Source of the DNA: an uncultured Clostridia bacterium
GTDB taxonomy: Bacteria; Bacillota; Clostridia; Oscillospirales; Oscillospiraceae
NCBI GenBank assembly: GCA_947649615.1
Contig: CANSSG010000003.1
Span: forward strand, 82,846-146,845
Reading direction: 5' to 3'
Length of the DNA stretch: 64,000 nucleotides
Shown: in pieces, positions 47,487 through 55,723 of the stretch
Position numbering within the stretch: the stretch's first letter is position 1
Layout: every line of letters begins with the position of its first letter
The notes under the pieces: model-generated
What the model was told of the DNA's origin: nothing
The model's database searches: none
Seen by the model: only the letters and a program-made list of their open reading frames with translations
Translations under genes and position numbers: made by a program

Positions 47487-48460
47487 AATGGATTCCAGCG
47501 GAGCTGCACACCCATACGCTGCACAGCGACGGCCGCTTTACCGTCCCCAAGCTTTGTGCCTGCGCCAAGCGGCACGGCTTGGAGATGATTGCCCTGACGG
47601 ACCACAACACCCTGTCCGGTCTCGATGAACTGACGGACGAGCTTTCCCGCGAAACAATTCCCGTCATACGCGGCATTGAATGGACCGCCTACTATGGCCA
47701 CATGCTGGTTCTGGACTGTGGGGAATATGTGGACTGGCGGGATGTCTCCCAAGGGGATATGGATCAGAAAATCCGGCAAATCCGGGCAAACGGCGGCCTG
47801 GTAGGCATTGCCCATCCCTTCGCGATTGGCTCCCCCCTGTGTACCGGGTGCTGTTGGGAATACGAGGTATCCGCCTGGGAGCAGGTAAATTACATCGAGG
47901 TTTGGAGCGGAGAATTCCCCGCGCTCCACCGGGGGCGGAACGGCCGCGCGGAGGACATGTGGCAAAGCCTGTTAGACCGCGGCTTCCGCATCGCGGCGTC
48001 CTACGGCCGGGACTGGCATGCAGACGCCGAGGATAAGGCGCCCTGGGGCTGCACCTATCTGGCGGTAGAGGAATCCACGCCGTCCTGCGGCGCCGCCGCC
48101 CTGCGGGAGGGGCGGACGATGGTGACAATGGGTCCAAGACCTATTGCGGAGATTTACGACGGGCGCGCCCAGCGGGAAATATACCCCGGCTGCACCATCC
48201 CCGCCGGAAACCCGCTGTCCATGCGCCTGGGCATGGACATGGAGGAGCGGCACGGGGAATGGGAGCGCTTCCACTTCATCCCGGAGCTGGCGCAGGTAAC
48301 TGGCGCAGGCGGGCGCATCCTGGCGGAAGCCCGCCTGGACCCCGGCGCGCATCTGCAATTCACTCCCCCGGCCGGCCACTTCCGCATCGTCTACCGCGGG
48401 CAGGTAATGGGCAAGCCTTGCGCCATTGCCTTCACAAGCCCCTATTACGCGGAAGCGTAA
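47483..48460 (+). CDS. PHP-domain phosphoesterase (CehA/McbA-like metallohydrolase)
   Basis: A 325-residue PHP-family hydrolase. The metal ligands are all visible: HTHTLHSDG near residues 9-15, LTDHNT near 39-42, the Glu in GIEWTAYYGH with His73, AHPF near 112, and GRDWHAD near 181-184. PHP enzymes cut phosphodiesters or phosphomonoesters with a trinuclear metal site. In this operon it is the likely enzyme that releases glycerol 3-phosphate from the imported compound. The start is GTG 47483, overlapping the previous stop and preceded by AAAGGGGG. Confidence 0.88.
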   Translation: MKWIPAELHTHTLHSDGRFTVPKLCACAKRHGLEMIALTDHNTLSGLDELTDELSRETIPVIRGIEWTAYYGHMLVLDCGEYVDWRDVSQGDMDQKIRQIRANGGLVGIAHPFAIGSPLCTGCCWEYEVSAWEQVNYIEVWSGEFPALHRGRNGRAEDMWQSLLDRGFRIAASYGRDWHADAEDKAPWGCTYLAVEESTPSCGAAALREGRTMVTMGPRPIAEIYDGRAQREIYPGCTIPAGNPLSMRLGMDMEERHGEWERFHFIPELAQVTGAGGRILAEARLDPGAHLQFTPPAGHFRIVYRGQVMGKPCAIAFTSPYYAEA

Positions 48461-48494
48461 AAACGGCGCATTACAAAAGAAAGGGAATACTGCC

Positions 48495-49385
48495 ATGAAA
48501 ATTCAAATCGCCACAGCCCCCTGCTCATGGGGCGTGTTCTTCCCCGACGGCAGGATGTCGGGCGTACCTTACGAGACGTTCCTGTCCCAGGCTGCCGAAG
48601 CGGGCTACCAGCGCATTGAGCTGGGACCAGACGGATACCTCCCCCAGCAGGCGGAGGTTCTGTTGGAAAAGCTGGGGCAGCACCATCTCTCCGTCTGCGC
48701 GGGTACGGCCACGATCGCTTTCGGCCTGACAGGCCAGGCGCAATGCCGCGATGCAGTCGATGCGCTGGCAAAGCGTCTGACGGCGCTTCACTGCACGGAT
48801 ATGGTGGTCATGGACGACAGCGCCCGCAGCCCCGAAATGGGTCCTAAGGGCCAGTGGACAACGGAGCAGTGGAACCGAATATACGAAAACATCCGCTTTA
48901 CCAGCAAATACCTGAAAGAGGCGTACGGTGTGCGCATGGTTTTCCACCCACACGCCGGGACGGCAATCGAGTATACCGGGGAGATTCAGCGTCTCCTCTC
49001 CTTGGACGAGATATACCTGTGCTTTGACACAGGCCACCACGCCCTGTCCAACGGCGGATTGGAGGACGGAGAGCGGTGCGTCCTGGACTTTATCCGCCAA
49101 AACCGCCAGCGCATCGTCTACCTCCATTTCAAAAACGTAGACGCCGCCGTCCGCAGGCGGGCGGAAGAAGAAGGCTGGGGCGTCCTGCAAATGATGATGA
49201 AGCAGGTCATGTGCGACCTGGAAGACGGCGTGATCCGCTTCCCGCTCCTGCGGGACCTGTTGGAGGAAACCGGCTACCAAGGGACTGCGGTCATCGAGCA
49301 GGACATGTTCCAAGCCACTGCCGGCGAAGCGTTCCAGACCGCCAGGAAAAACTTGCAGTATCTTCGGCGCATACGGATGATTTAA
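48495..49385 (+). CDS. Sugar phosphate isomerase/epimerase family protein (IolE-like TIM barrel)
   Basis: A 296-residue xylose-isomerase-like TIM barrel. It begins IATAPCSWGVFFPDG and continues with IELGPDGYLPQ near 40, MVFHPHAGTAIEYTGEI near 150 with metal-type His, CFDTGHHALSN near 178, YLHFKNVD near 215 and VIEQDMF near 272, all typical of IolE (2-keto-myo-inositol dehydratase) and related enzymes. It could dehydrate or isomerise a keto-polyol made by the Gfo/Idh protein of the divergent unit. The exact reaction is not shown by sequence. It lies 34 bases after the PHP gene. Confidence 0.85.
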   Translation: MKIQIATAPCSWGVFFPDGRMSGVPYETFLSQAAEAGYQRIELGPDGYLPQQAEVLLEKLGQHHLSVCAGTATIAFGLTGQAQCRDAVDALAKRLTALHCTDMVVMDDSARSPEMGPKGQWTTEQWNRIYENIRFTSKYLKEAYGVRMVFHPHAGTAIEYTGEIQRLLSLDEIYLCFDTGHHALSNGGLEDGERCVLDFIRQNRQRIVYLHFKNVDAAVRRRAEEEGWGVLQMMMKQVMCDLEDGVIRFPLLRDLLEETGYQGTAVIEQDMFQATAGEAFQTARKNLQYLRRIRMI

Positions 49386-49458
49386 ACGGCATGCCCCACC
49401 CCCAATCCATCCGGACCGCCAAAAAGGCAACCAATATACAGCGGGAGGACCATTTGAT

Positions 49459-50907
49459 ATGTACGATGTGACGGTGATCGGCTGCGGCGTAGTCGGCGCG
49501 GCGATTGCATATGAGCTATCCAAGCGCAAGCTTCGCGTTTTGGTGCTGGAACGGGAAAACGATGTTGCCATGGGTACCACCAAGGCAAACAGCGCCATCA
49601 TCCACGCCGGATACGATCCGGAGCCGGGAACCCTGATGGCGCGTCTGAACGTGGAGGGCTGCGGGGAGATGGAGCGTTTGTGCCGGCAGCTATCCGTAGA
49701 ATACCGGCGCATTGGATCGCTGGTGCTGGCTTTTGACGGCAGAGATATGAAAACGCTGGAACGGCTATATCAAAACGGCGTGGCAAACGGCGTAGAGGGG
49801 CTGCGGATTCTGTCCGCCGGAGAAGTCCGCGCCATGGAGCCAGCGGTGTCGGAGGCGGTATGCGGCGCGCTGTACGCCCCTTCCTGCGGGATTGTCGACC
49901 CTTGGGGGCTGTGCATTGCGCTGGCAGAGACCGCCGTGCGCAACGGCGTAGAACTCCGCCTGAACAGCAAGGTGGAGCGCATTGAGACTATGGCGGCCCA
50001 TTATGCCGTGCATACGTCCGCCGGCGTCTTTGAATCGGCCTATCTGGTTAACTGCGCCGGCGTCCATGCCCATGAAATCAGCGCCATGACCGGCGCCCAG
50101 GAATGGGAGACCGCCCCCACCCGCGGCGAATACTACCTGTTGGACAAGAACTGCGGCGGGCTGGTAAAGCATGTAATATTCCAATGCCCCTCCGCCGCCG
50201 GAAAGGGTGTTTTGGTATCGCCCACGGTACACGGGAACCTGCTTGCTGGTCCCAACGCCGCATCCGTCTCGGACCCGGACGACCACGCCGTCACAGCCGC
50301 AGGGCTGGCGGAAATCGCCGCCGCCGGGCGGAAGAGCGTCCCCTCCATCGACCTGCGGCAATCCATCCGGAACTTTTCCGGCGTCCGCGCAACCACCAGC
50401 GAGGAGGACTTCATTGTCCGGCCCTCCCGCCACAGCCCCCATATGCTTCATGCAGCCGGGATAAAATCGCCGGGGCTGTCCGCCGCCCCCGCCCTGGCCC
50501 GCTACGCGGTGGAGCAGCTTGGCGCAATGGGCCTGCCCCTTCCGGAAAAGGAGACCTGGCAGGGCGGACGGACCCAGCTTCGTTTCCGCCAGCTATCCCA
50601 GCAGGAGAAAGCGGCGCTGGCCGCCAGGGACCCGAAATACGGCCGGGTCATCTGCCGCTGTGAAACAATCACCGAGGGAGAAATTCTCGACGCCCTCCGC
50701 TCCCCCATCCCCCCCTGCTCGATTGACGGGGTCAAGCGCCGCACGGGGGCGGGCATGGGCCGCTGCCAGGGTGGCTTCTGCGGCCCCCGGGTGATGGAAA
50801 TCCTCTCCCGCGAGTTAGGGCGGGACCCCGTCTCCATCCCGCAGGACGGGGACGGAACCAATCCTTTGACGCCATGGAACCAGGGAGGGCTGGCAAATGA
50901 GGTATGA
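49459..50907 (+). CDS. glpA: FAD-dependent glycerol-3-phosphate dehydrogenase, GlpA-like with BFD [2Fe-2S] domain
   Basis: A 482-residue DAO-fold oxidoreductase. The FAD motif DVTVIGCGVVGAAIAYELS starts at residue 3, with AKSGIIHAGY-type segment TKANSAIIHAGYDP near 46, and the C-terminal BFD-like iron-sulfur domain (about 393-455) with CRCETITEGEI and CQGGFCGP cysteines. This architecture is GlpA of the anaerobic G3P dehydrogenase or the related L-2-hydroxyglutarate oxidase group. With the following two genes it forms the three-part complex found with glpP/glpK in Clostridia. It should oxidise G3P to DHAP and pass electrons to the next subunit. Confidence 0.88.
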   Translation: MYDVTVIGCGVVGAAIAYELSKRKLRVLVLERENDVAMGTTKANSAIIHAGYDPEPGTLMARLNVEGCGEMERLCRQLSVEYRRIGSLVLAFDGRDMKTLERLYQNGVANGVEGLRILSAGEVRAMEPAVSEAVCGALYAPSCGIVDPWGLCIALAETAVRNGVELRLNSKVERIETMAAHYAVHTSAGVFESAYLVNCAGVHAHEISAMTGAQEWETAPTRGEYYLLDKNCGGLVKHVIFQCPSAAGKGVLVSPTVHGNLLAGPNAASVSDPDDHAVTAAGLAEIAAAGRKSVPSIDLRQSIRNFSGVRATTSEEDFIVRPSRHSPHMLHAAGIKSPGLSAAPALARYAVEQLGAMGLPLPEKETWQGGRTQLRFRQLSQQEKAALAARDPKYGRVICRCETITEGEILDALRSPIPPCSIDGVKRRTGAGMGRCQGGFCGPRVMEILSRELGRDPVSIPQDGDGTNPLTPWNQGGLANEV

Positions 50908-52156
50908 TGTCATTATAATCGGCGGCGGCCCGGCAGGCCTGTCCGCCGCCTGCGCCGCCTGGGAAGCAGGATGCCGCTCGATCTGCGTGGTGGAACGGGA
51001 CCGTCATCTGGGCGGGATTTTAAACCAGTGCATCCACAACGGCTTCGGCCTGCACTATTTCAAGGAGGAGCTGACCGGCCCGGAGTACGCAGAACGCTTT
51101 ATCCACATGCTCCGGCAGACGCAGGCGGACGTCCGCCTGGACGCCATGGTGCTGCAAGCCACCCCGGAACGGGAAGTCCACCTCATCTCCCCCGCCCGGG
51201 GATACGAAGTGCTGCAAGGGAAGGCCGTCATACTGGCCATGGGGTGCCGCGAGCGAACCCGCGGCGCGCTGTCCATTCCCGGAACCCGGCCTGCCGGCGT
51301 GTTTACCGCAGGCGCCGCCCAGCGGTATTTGAACCTGGAGGGCCAGATGGTAGGCCGCCGCGTGGTAATTCTAGGATCAGGCGACATTGGCCTGATCATG
51401 GCGCGGCGCATGACGCTGGAAGGCGCGAAGGTGCTGGCCTGCATGGAAGCCATGCCCCATCCTGGGGGCCTGACCCGAAATATCGTCCAGTGCCTCCACG
51501 ACTTCCATATACCGCTGTACCTCTCCCACACCATTGTAGAAATCCGGGGAAGAACCAGGGTCGAGCAAGTGACAGCCGCAGCGGTAGACCAGGACCGCAG
51601 CCCCATCCCGGGGACGGAAATGGTCTTTGACTGCGACACCGTGCTGCTTTCTGTAGGGCTGATCCCAGAGAACGAGCTATCGCTGCAAGCAGGCATAGAG
51701 ATTGATCCGCGCACCAACGGCCCGGTGGTTTATGAAAATATGGAAACGTCCATCCCCGGCATCTTTGCCTGCGGCAACGTACTGCATGTACACGACCTGG
51801 TAGATTTTGTCACAGCGGAAGCCGCCCAAGCCGGCGCGGAAGCCGCCGCATACACGGCTTCTACAGAGACGGCCGCGCCTTTGGCGGTTCACGCCGGGCA
51901 TCTGGTACGCTATACGGTTCCCCAGCGGCTTCGCGCAGGGCGGCTGAAGGACGGGGCGGTCCTCTCCTTCCGCGTATCAGCCCTCTGCGGAAAATGCCGC
52001 ATTCAGGTACACGGAAGCACAGGCTCCCTCCTTGCGTCATTTCCCCGCGAACGTCTGGCCCCGGGAGAGATGGAGCGCATCAGGCTTCCCAAAAGCATCC
52101 TCTCCGGCGAAGGGGAATCCATTACTGTTTCAGTTGAGGAGGACGCCGCAATATGA
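50897..52156 (+). CDS. NAD(P)/FAD-dependent oxidoreductase, second subunit of the G3P dehydrogenase complex
   Basis: A 419-residue disulfide-reductase-like flavoprotein. The FAD motif VIIIGGGPAGLSAACAAWEAG is at residue 4, GCRERTRGALSIPGTRPAGVFTAG near 115, the NAD motif VVILGSGDIGLIMARRM near 155, and the FAD-closing CDTVLLSVGLIPENEL / GIFACGNVLHVHDLVD near 250-295. It has a C-terminal 70-residue beta domain. It overlaps GlpA by 11 bases and the DUF1667 gene by four. It likely carries electrons from GlpA to NAD or another acceptor. Confidence 0.88.
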   Translation: MRYDVIIIGGGPAGLSAACAAWEAGCRSICVVERDRHLGGILNQCIHNGFGLHYFKEELTGPEYAERFIHMLRQTQADVRLDAMVLQATPEREVHLISPARGYEVLQGKAVILAMGCRERTRGALSIPGTRPAGVFTAGAAQRYLNLEGQMVGRRVVILGSGDIGLIMARRMTLEGAKVLACMEAMPHPGGLTRNIVQCLHDFHIPLYLSHTIVEIRGRTRVEQVTAAAVDQDRSPIPGTEMVFDCDTVLLSVGLIPENELSLQAGIEIDPRTNGPVVYENMETSIPGIFACGNVLHVHDLVDFVTAEAAQAGAEAAAYTASTETAAPLAVHAGHLVRYTVPQRLRAGRLKDGAVLSFRVSALCGKCRIQVHGSTGSLLASFPRERLAPGEMERIRLPKSILSGEGESITVSVEEDAAI

Positions 52157-52524
52157 CGGAAATCATCTGCATCACCTGCCCCCGTGGGTGCCGCCTTCTG
52201 GCAGGCGCGTCCAACGGCGGCGTTACCGTTACCGGGAACCGCTGCCCCCGCGGCGAAGCCTATGGCCGCAGCGAACTGCTTCACCCCGTCCGCACGGTCA
52301 CATCCACCGCCGCCATCCAGGGCGCGTCCATTTCCCGCCTGCCGGTCAAAACGGACCGTCCCATTCCGAAGGAGCAAATATTTGCTTGTATGGCGTTGAT
52401 TCACACGCTCAGGGTTCAAGCCCCCATCGCCGCAGGCAGCATTTTATATGAGAACATATTGGGCAGCGGCGCGAACCTTGTTGCGGCCCGCACCGTAGAA
52501 AAGGCGGCCCTTCCCCTCCAATAA
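52153..52524 (+). CDS. DUF1667 family protein, small third subunit
   Basis: A 123-residue protein with an N-terminal cysteine cluster, ITCPRGCRL near residues 7-15 and GNRCPRGEAYG near 30, able to hold an iron-sulfur cluster, followed by HPVRTVTSTAAIQ and a stretch PVKTDRPIPKEQIF. DUF1667 proteins always accompany GlpA/GlpB-type flavoproteins. It overlaps the previous gene as ATGA. Last gene of the operon. After about residue 85 the usual C-terminus is replaced by a run (VAARTVEKAALPLQ) that may be divergent. Confidence 0.88.
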   Translation: MTEIICITCPRGCRLLAGASNGGVTVTGNRCPRGEAYGRSELLHPVRTVTSTAAIQGASISRLPVKTDRPIPKEQIFACMALIHTLRVQAPIAAGSILYENILGSGANLVAARTVEKAALPLQ

Positions 52525-52571
52525 AGGTGCTTTTCCTCAAAAAAGATGCACAGCATCTTTGGGTGCATGCA

Positions 52572-52605
52572 TAAGAGCCGTTCCGCAGCAGCGGAACGGC
52601 TCTTA
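52572..52605. terminator. Bidirectional terminator between the glp operon and rpmE
   Basis: Perfect 15-base arms TAAGAGCCGTTCCGC (52572-52586) / complement (52591-52605), four-base loop, A/T-rich flanks. A small hairpin GATGC-ACA-GCATC lies just before it. Confidence 0.85.
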
Positions 52606-52632
52606 CTTGTTTACAAATGTGGGCAGGCAGAA

Positions 52633-52833
52633 TCACTTCAAGCCAAACTTCTTGTTGAACTTGGCAACGCGTCCGCCGGTATCGACCAGCTTTTGCTTAC
52701 CCGTGAAGAAGGGGTGACACTTAGAGCAGACTTCCACGCGAATGTCCTTCTTCGTGGAACCTGTCTCAATTACATTACCGCAGGCGCATTTAATCGTAGT
52801 CTGCTGATAATTGGGATGGATACCTTCCTTCAT
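52633..52833 (-). CDS. rpmE: 50S ribosomal protein L31, zinc-binding
   Basis: A 66-residue L31 of the zinc form, with Cys16/Cys18 (KCACGN) and Cys36/Cys39 ([13 protein letters not shown]) as ligands. It sits at the subunit interface of the large ribosomal subunit. Length and sequence are standard. Its promoter (52897-52925) and terminator make it monocistronic. AAAGAGGTG precedes ATG 52833. Confidence 0.97.
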   Translation of the reverse strand: MKEGIHPNYQQTTIKCACGNVIETGSTKKDIRVEVCSKCHPFFTGKQKLVDTGGRVAKFNKKFGLK

Positions 52834-52896
52834 TGCTCTTGTTCACCTCTTTCCTGTCAATTCATATCCCGCAGCTTTCACCGCGCGACTTTGATT

Positions 52897-52925
52897 AGTA
52901 TACCACCTTCGTCCATAAAATGCAA
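52897..52925 (-). promoter_or_regulatory. Promoter of rpmE
   Basis: Minus strand TTGCAT (52920-52925), 17-base spacer, TATACT (52897-52902). Confidence 0.75.
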
Positions 52926-52972
52926 GTTTTTTTTTCGCCATTCCGGCACTTTTCCGCATAAACACCGTTTCC

Positions 52973-55531
52973 TCATTTTTTCCTGCTATACGGCGTCCCC
53001 TCCAAAGGCAGCGTATACCGTCTCTTCCCGTCCAGCCGGAAGTAAGCGTCCGCGATAGCCGGCGCGGTAGGGATTGCAGTAATCTCCCCGATCCCGATGG
53101 CCCCGCAGGCCACATCCAGCCCCGGCTTTTCCACCACGATAGCCTTAATTTCCGGAATCTGGTTTGCCTTAAACAGCCCCAGGGTTCCAAATTTGGCCGT
53201 AGGCTTGCAGTCCACCACCGGATACTGCTCTGTCAGCGCGAACCCCGCGCTCATGACCACGCCGCCCTCTATCTGCCCTTCGCAGGACAGGGGATTCACG
53301 GCCCTGCCCACGTCATGGGCGGCGACAATGCGTTTGAGCTTCCCGTCCTCATCCAGCTCGCAGAGCTGGGTAGCGTACCCGTAGGCCACATGGCTCACAG
53401 GGTTAGGCACCGGCGCGCCCAAGGGGTCTGTTTCCGCCAGATACTCCCCATAATACTCCGTCCCGTTCAAATCCGCCAAGGACTTCCCTTCCAGGGCTTT
53501 TTTCAAATCCCCGCAGGCCCGGCGGCAGGCCTCGCCGGTAATCAACGTCTGCCTGGAACCGGAGGTCGTCCCGGAATCCGGCGCATCAAAGGTATTGCTC
53601 CGCTCATAGACCACCTCCGGCCGTTTCAGCCCCAACTGGTCGCAGCACATCTGGGTCAGCACGGTTCCCAGCCCTTGCCCGATGCAGGACGCGCCGGCCT
53701 GGATATGGACCTTCCCGTCCTCCACCACCAGGCGGCACCGCCCGGTATCGGGAATACCGACGCCCACGCCCGCGTTTTTCATGGCGCAGGCCAAGCCCAC
53801 ATATTTGGCGTTGTCGAAGTAAGGCTTCACCGCCTCCAGCGTTTCCACCAGCCCGGTCTCCGGACCCACGATTTGCCCGTTGGGCAGGGCCTCGCCGGGC
53901 CGGATGGCGTTGCGCCAGCGGATTTCCCAGGGTGAAATCCCCACCAGGTCCGCCATTTCATTGAGCATCGTTTCCAGCCCGAAGCAAGTCTGCGTCACCC
54001 CGAATCCCCGGAACGCCCCGGCAGGCGGATTGTTGGTGTAGTAAGCATACCCGTCAATCTGGAAGTTCTCATAGTGATATGGTCCCGCCGCATGGGTGCA
54101 GGCCCGTTCCAGCACCGGCCCGCCCAGGGAGGCATACGCGCCGGTGTCCGCAATCACGTTGGCCGCCACGCCCTGGATGACGCCGTTTTCGTCGCATCCC
54201 ATAGCAAACTCCATCTCCATCGGGTGCCGCTTGGGATGGATAAGCAGGCTTTCCGCCCTTGTCAGCCTGCATTTCACAGGCCGCTTGGTAAGGTACGCCG
54301 CCAGCGCGGCATGGTGCTGGACCGTCACGTCCTCCTTGCCGCCAAAGCCGCCGCCCACCAGCAGGTTTTTCACCTTCACCTTCTCCACCGGCAGCCCCAG
54401 CATCGGCGCGGTCTCGTGCTGGGTGTCATAAGCCCCCTGGTCGGTGGAGAGGATCATCACCCCATCCCCGTCCGGGTAAGCCACCGCGCACTCCGGCTCC
54501 AGGAAAGCGTGTTCCGTAAACGGCGTATAAAACTGCCTGGTCAGCACGAACTTGCTCTTTGCGATAGCGAAGGCGGCGTTGCCCCGCTGGATATGCTTGT
54601 GGGCCATAAGGTTCCCGGATTTATGGACCAGCGGCGCGTCCGGCAGCATCGCCTCCTTAGGCGACCGCACCGGCTCCAGCACCTCATATTCCACCTCCAC
54701 CAGCTTTTTCGCCTGTTCCAGGATATCTTCCCTTTCCGCCGCCACCAAGCAGATGGCATCGCCCAAGTAATGCGTCATGCTCCCCACGGCAATCATGGTA
54801 TCCCAGTCCTTGACAAGGTGTCCTACTTTATTCTGTCCGGGGATATCCGCTGCGGTAAATACCCCCACCACGCCGGGGAGGGCCTTGGCTTTCTCCGTAT
54901 GAACCGCCTTCACAATCGCCCTGGGATAGGCGGAGCGGACAGCCGAAGCATAAATCATGCCGTCCAAATACACGTCATCAGGATAGATTCCCGTCCCCTG
55001 GACTTTTTCGGCCACATCAATGCGGCTGACCCGGCTCCCCAGCTTCCACTCCTGTTCCACGCCGCTTTCCGGCAGGCGGCCCGCCCGCAGGATTTCCGCC
55101 GTCCGCTTCACGCCCTCAATAATCTTCACATACCCGGTACACCGGCAGATATTGGTGCGCAGGGCAAATTTAATTTCCTCTTCGGTAGGGTCTGGATTGA
55201 CGTCCAGCAGGCCTTTCGCGGCCATCACCATCCCCGGGATGCAGAAGCCGCACTGCACCGCCCCCGCTTCCCCGAAACCGAAGGTATACGCTTCCTTTTC
55301 AAAATCGCTCAGCCCCTCCACAGTAACGATGGACTTCCCCTCCATCTTCCCGGTGGTAAAGACGCAGGCCCGGGCCGCCTTGCCGTCAACCAGGATTGTA
55401 CACGCACCGCAGGCGCCCTCACTGCACCCATCCTTTACGCTGGTCAGCCGCAGCTCGTCCCGCAGGAAACGGATAAGCTTTTGATTTTTCTCCGTTGTGA
55501 CGGCCTTGCCGTTCACAGTAAATGTAGCCAT
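52973..55531 (-). CDS. Molybdenum hydroxylase, two-domain (xanthine dehydrogenase / aldehyde oxidoreductase family)
   Basis: An 852-residue fusion: residues 1-150 carry two [2Fe-2S] clusters (DGCSEGACGACTI near 38-50 and CGFCIPG...CRCTGY near 98-140), and residues 180-852 the molybdopterin domain, with GGGFGGKEDVTVQHHAALAA near 393, GAFRGFGVTQ near 495, and the catalytic Glu in IGIGEITAIPT near 826. There is no FAD domain. The length and layout fit the selenium-dependent xanthine dehydrogenase group (XdhA), which oxidises purines, but an aldehyde oxidoreductase cannot be excluded. ATG 55531 has AGGAG. No Mo-cofactor genes are nearby. Confidence 0.88.
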   Translation of the reverse strand: MATFTVNGKAVTTEKNQKLIRFLRDELRLTSVKDGCSEGACGACTILVDGKAARACVFTTGKMEGKSIVTVEGLSDFEKEAYTFGFGEAGAVQCGFCIPGMVMAAKGLLDVNPDPTEEEIKFALRTNICRCTGYVKIIEGVKRTAEILRAGRLPESGVEQEWKLGSRVSRIDVAEKVQGTGIYPDDVYLDGMIYASAVRSAYPRAIVKAVHTEKAKALPGVVGVFTAADIPGQNKVGHLVKDWDTMIAVGSMTHYLGDAICLVAAEREDILEQAKKLVEVEYEVLEPVRSPKEAMLPDAPLVHKSGNLMAHKHIQRGNAAFAIAKSKFVLTRQFYTPFTEHAFLEPECAVAYPDGDGVMILSTDQGAYDTQHETAPMLGLPVEKVKVKNLLVGGGFGGKEDVTVQHHAALAAYLTKRPVKCRLTRAESLLIHPKRHPMEMEFAMGCDENGVIQGVAANVIADTGAYASLGGPVLERACTHAAGPYHYENFQIDGYAYYTNNPPAGAFRGFGVTQTCFGLETMLNEMADLVGISPWEIRWRNAIRPGEALPNGQIVGPETGLVETLEAVKPYFDNAKYVGLACAMKNAGVGVGIPDTGRCRLVVEDGKVHIQAGASCIGQGLGTVLTQMCCDQLGLKRPEVVYERSNTFDAPDSGTTSGSRQTLITGEACRRACGDLKKALEGKSLADLNGTEYYGEYLAETDPLGAPVPNPVSHVAYGYATQLCELDEDGKLKRIVAAHDVGRAVNPLSCEGQIEGGVVMSAGFALTEQYPVVDCKPTAKFGTLGLFKANQIPEIKAIVVEKPGLDVACGAIGIGEITAIPTAPAIADAYFRLDGKRRYTLPLEGTPYSRKK

Positions 55532-55585
55532 GGTGGTTCTCCTTATGTCGTTCTTCCTCAATCAATACGCTAAAACAGCACTTAT

Positions 55586-55614
55586 AGTATAGCGGAAACT
55601 TTGGGCAGTTTCAA
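55586..55614 (-). promoter_or_regulatory. Promoter of the molybdenum hydroxylase gene
   Basis: Minus strand TTGAAA (55609-55614), 17-base spacer, TATACT (55586-55591). Confidence 0.75.
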
Positions 55615-55674
55615 CAGGGTTTTGCCGGGAAACAAGACTGGCGTAATTCTATTTTTAGATAACGCCTTTATAAG

Positions 55675-55711
55675 AAGCGCCCGGGACGCTGTGAGAGCGT
55701 CCCGGGCGCTT
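55675..55711 (-). terminator. Terminator of the PBP1A gene
   Basis: Perfect 16-base arms (55675-55690 / 55696-55711, AAGCGCCCGGGACGCT and complement), five-base loop, followed on the minus strand by CTTATAAA. Confidence 0.8.
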
Positions 55712-55723
55712 TTCCCATATTGG

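Noticed and set aside
54074..55573. 499-residue frame antisense to the molybdenum hydroxylase
   Set aside because: No domain pattern; same shadow effect.
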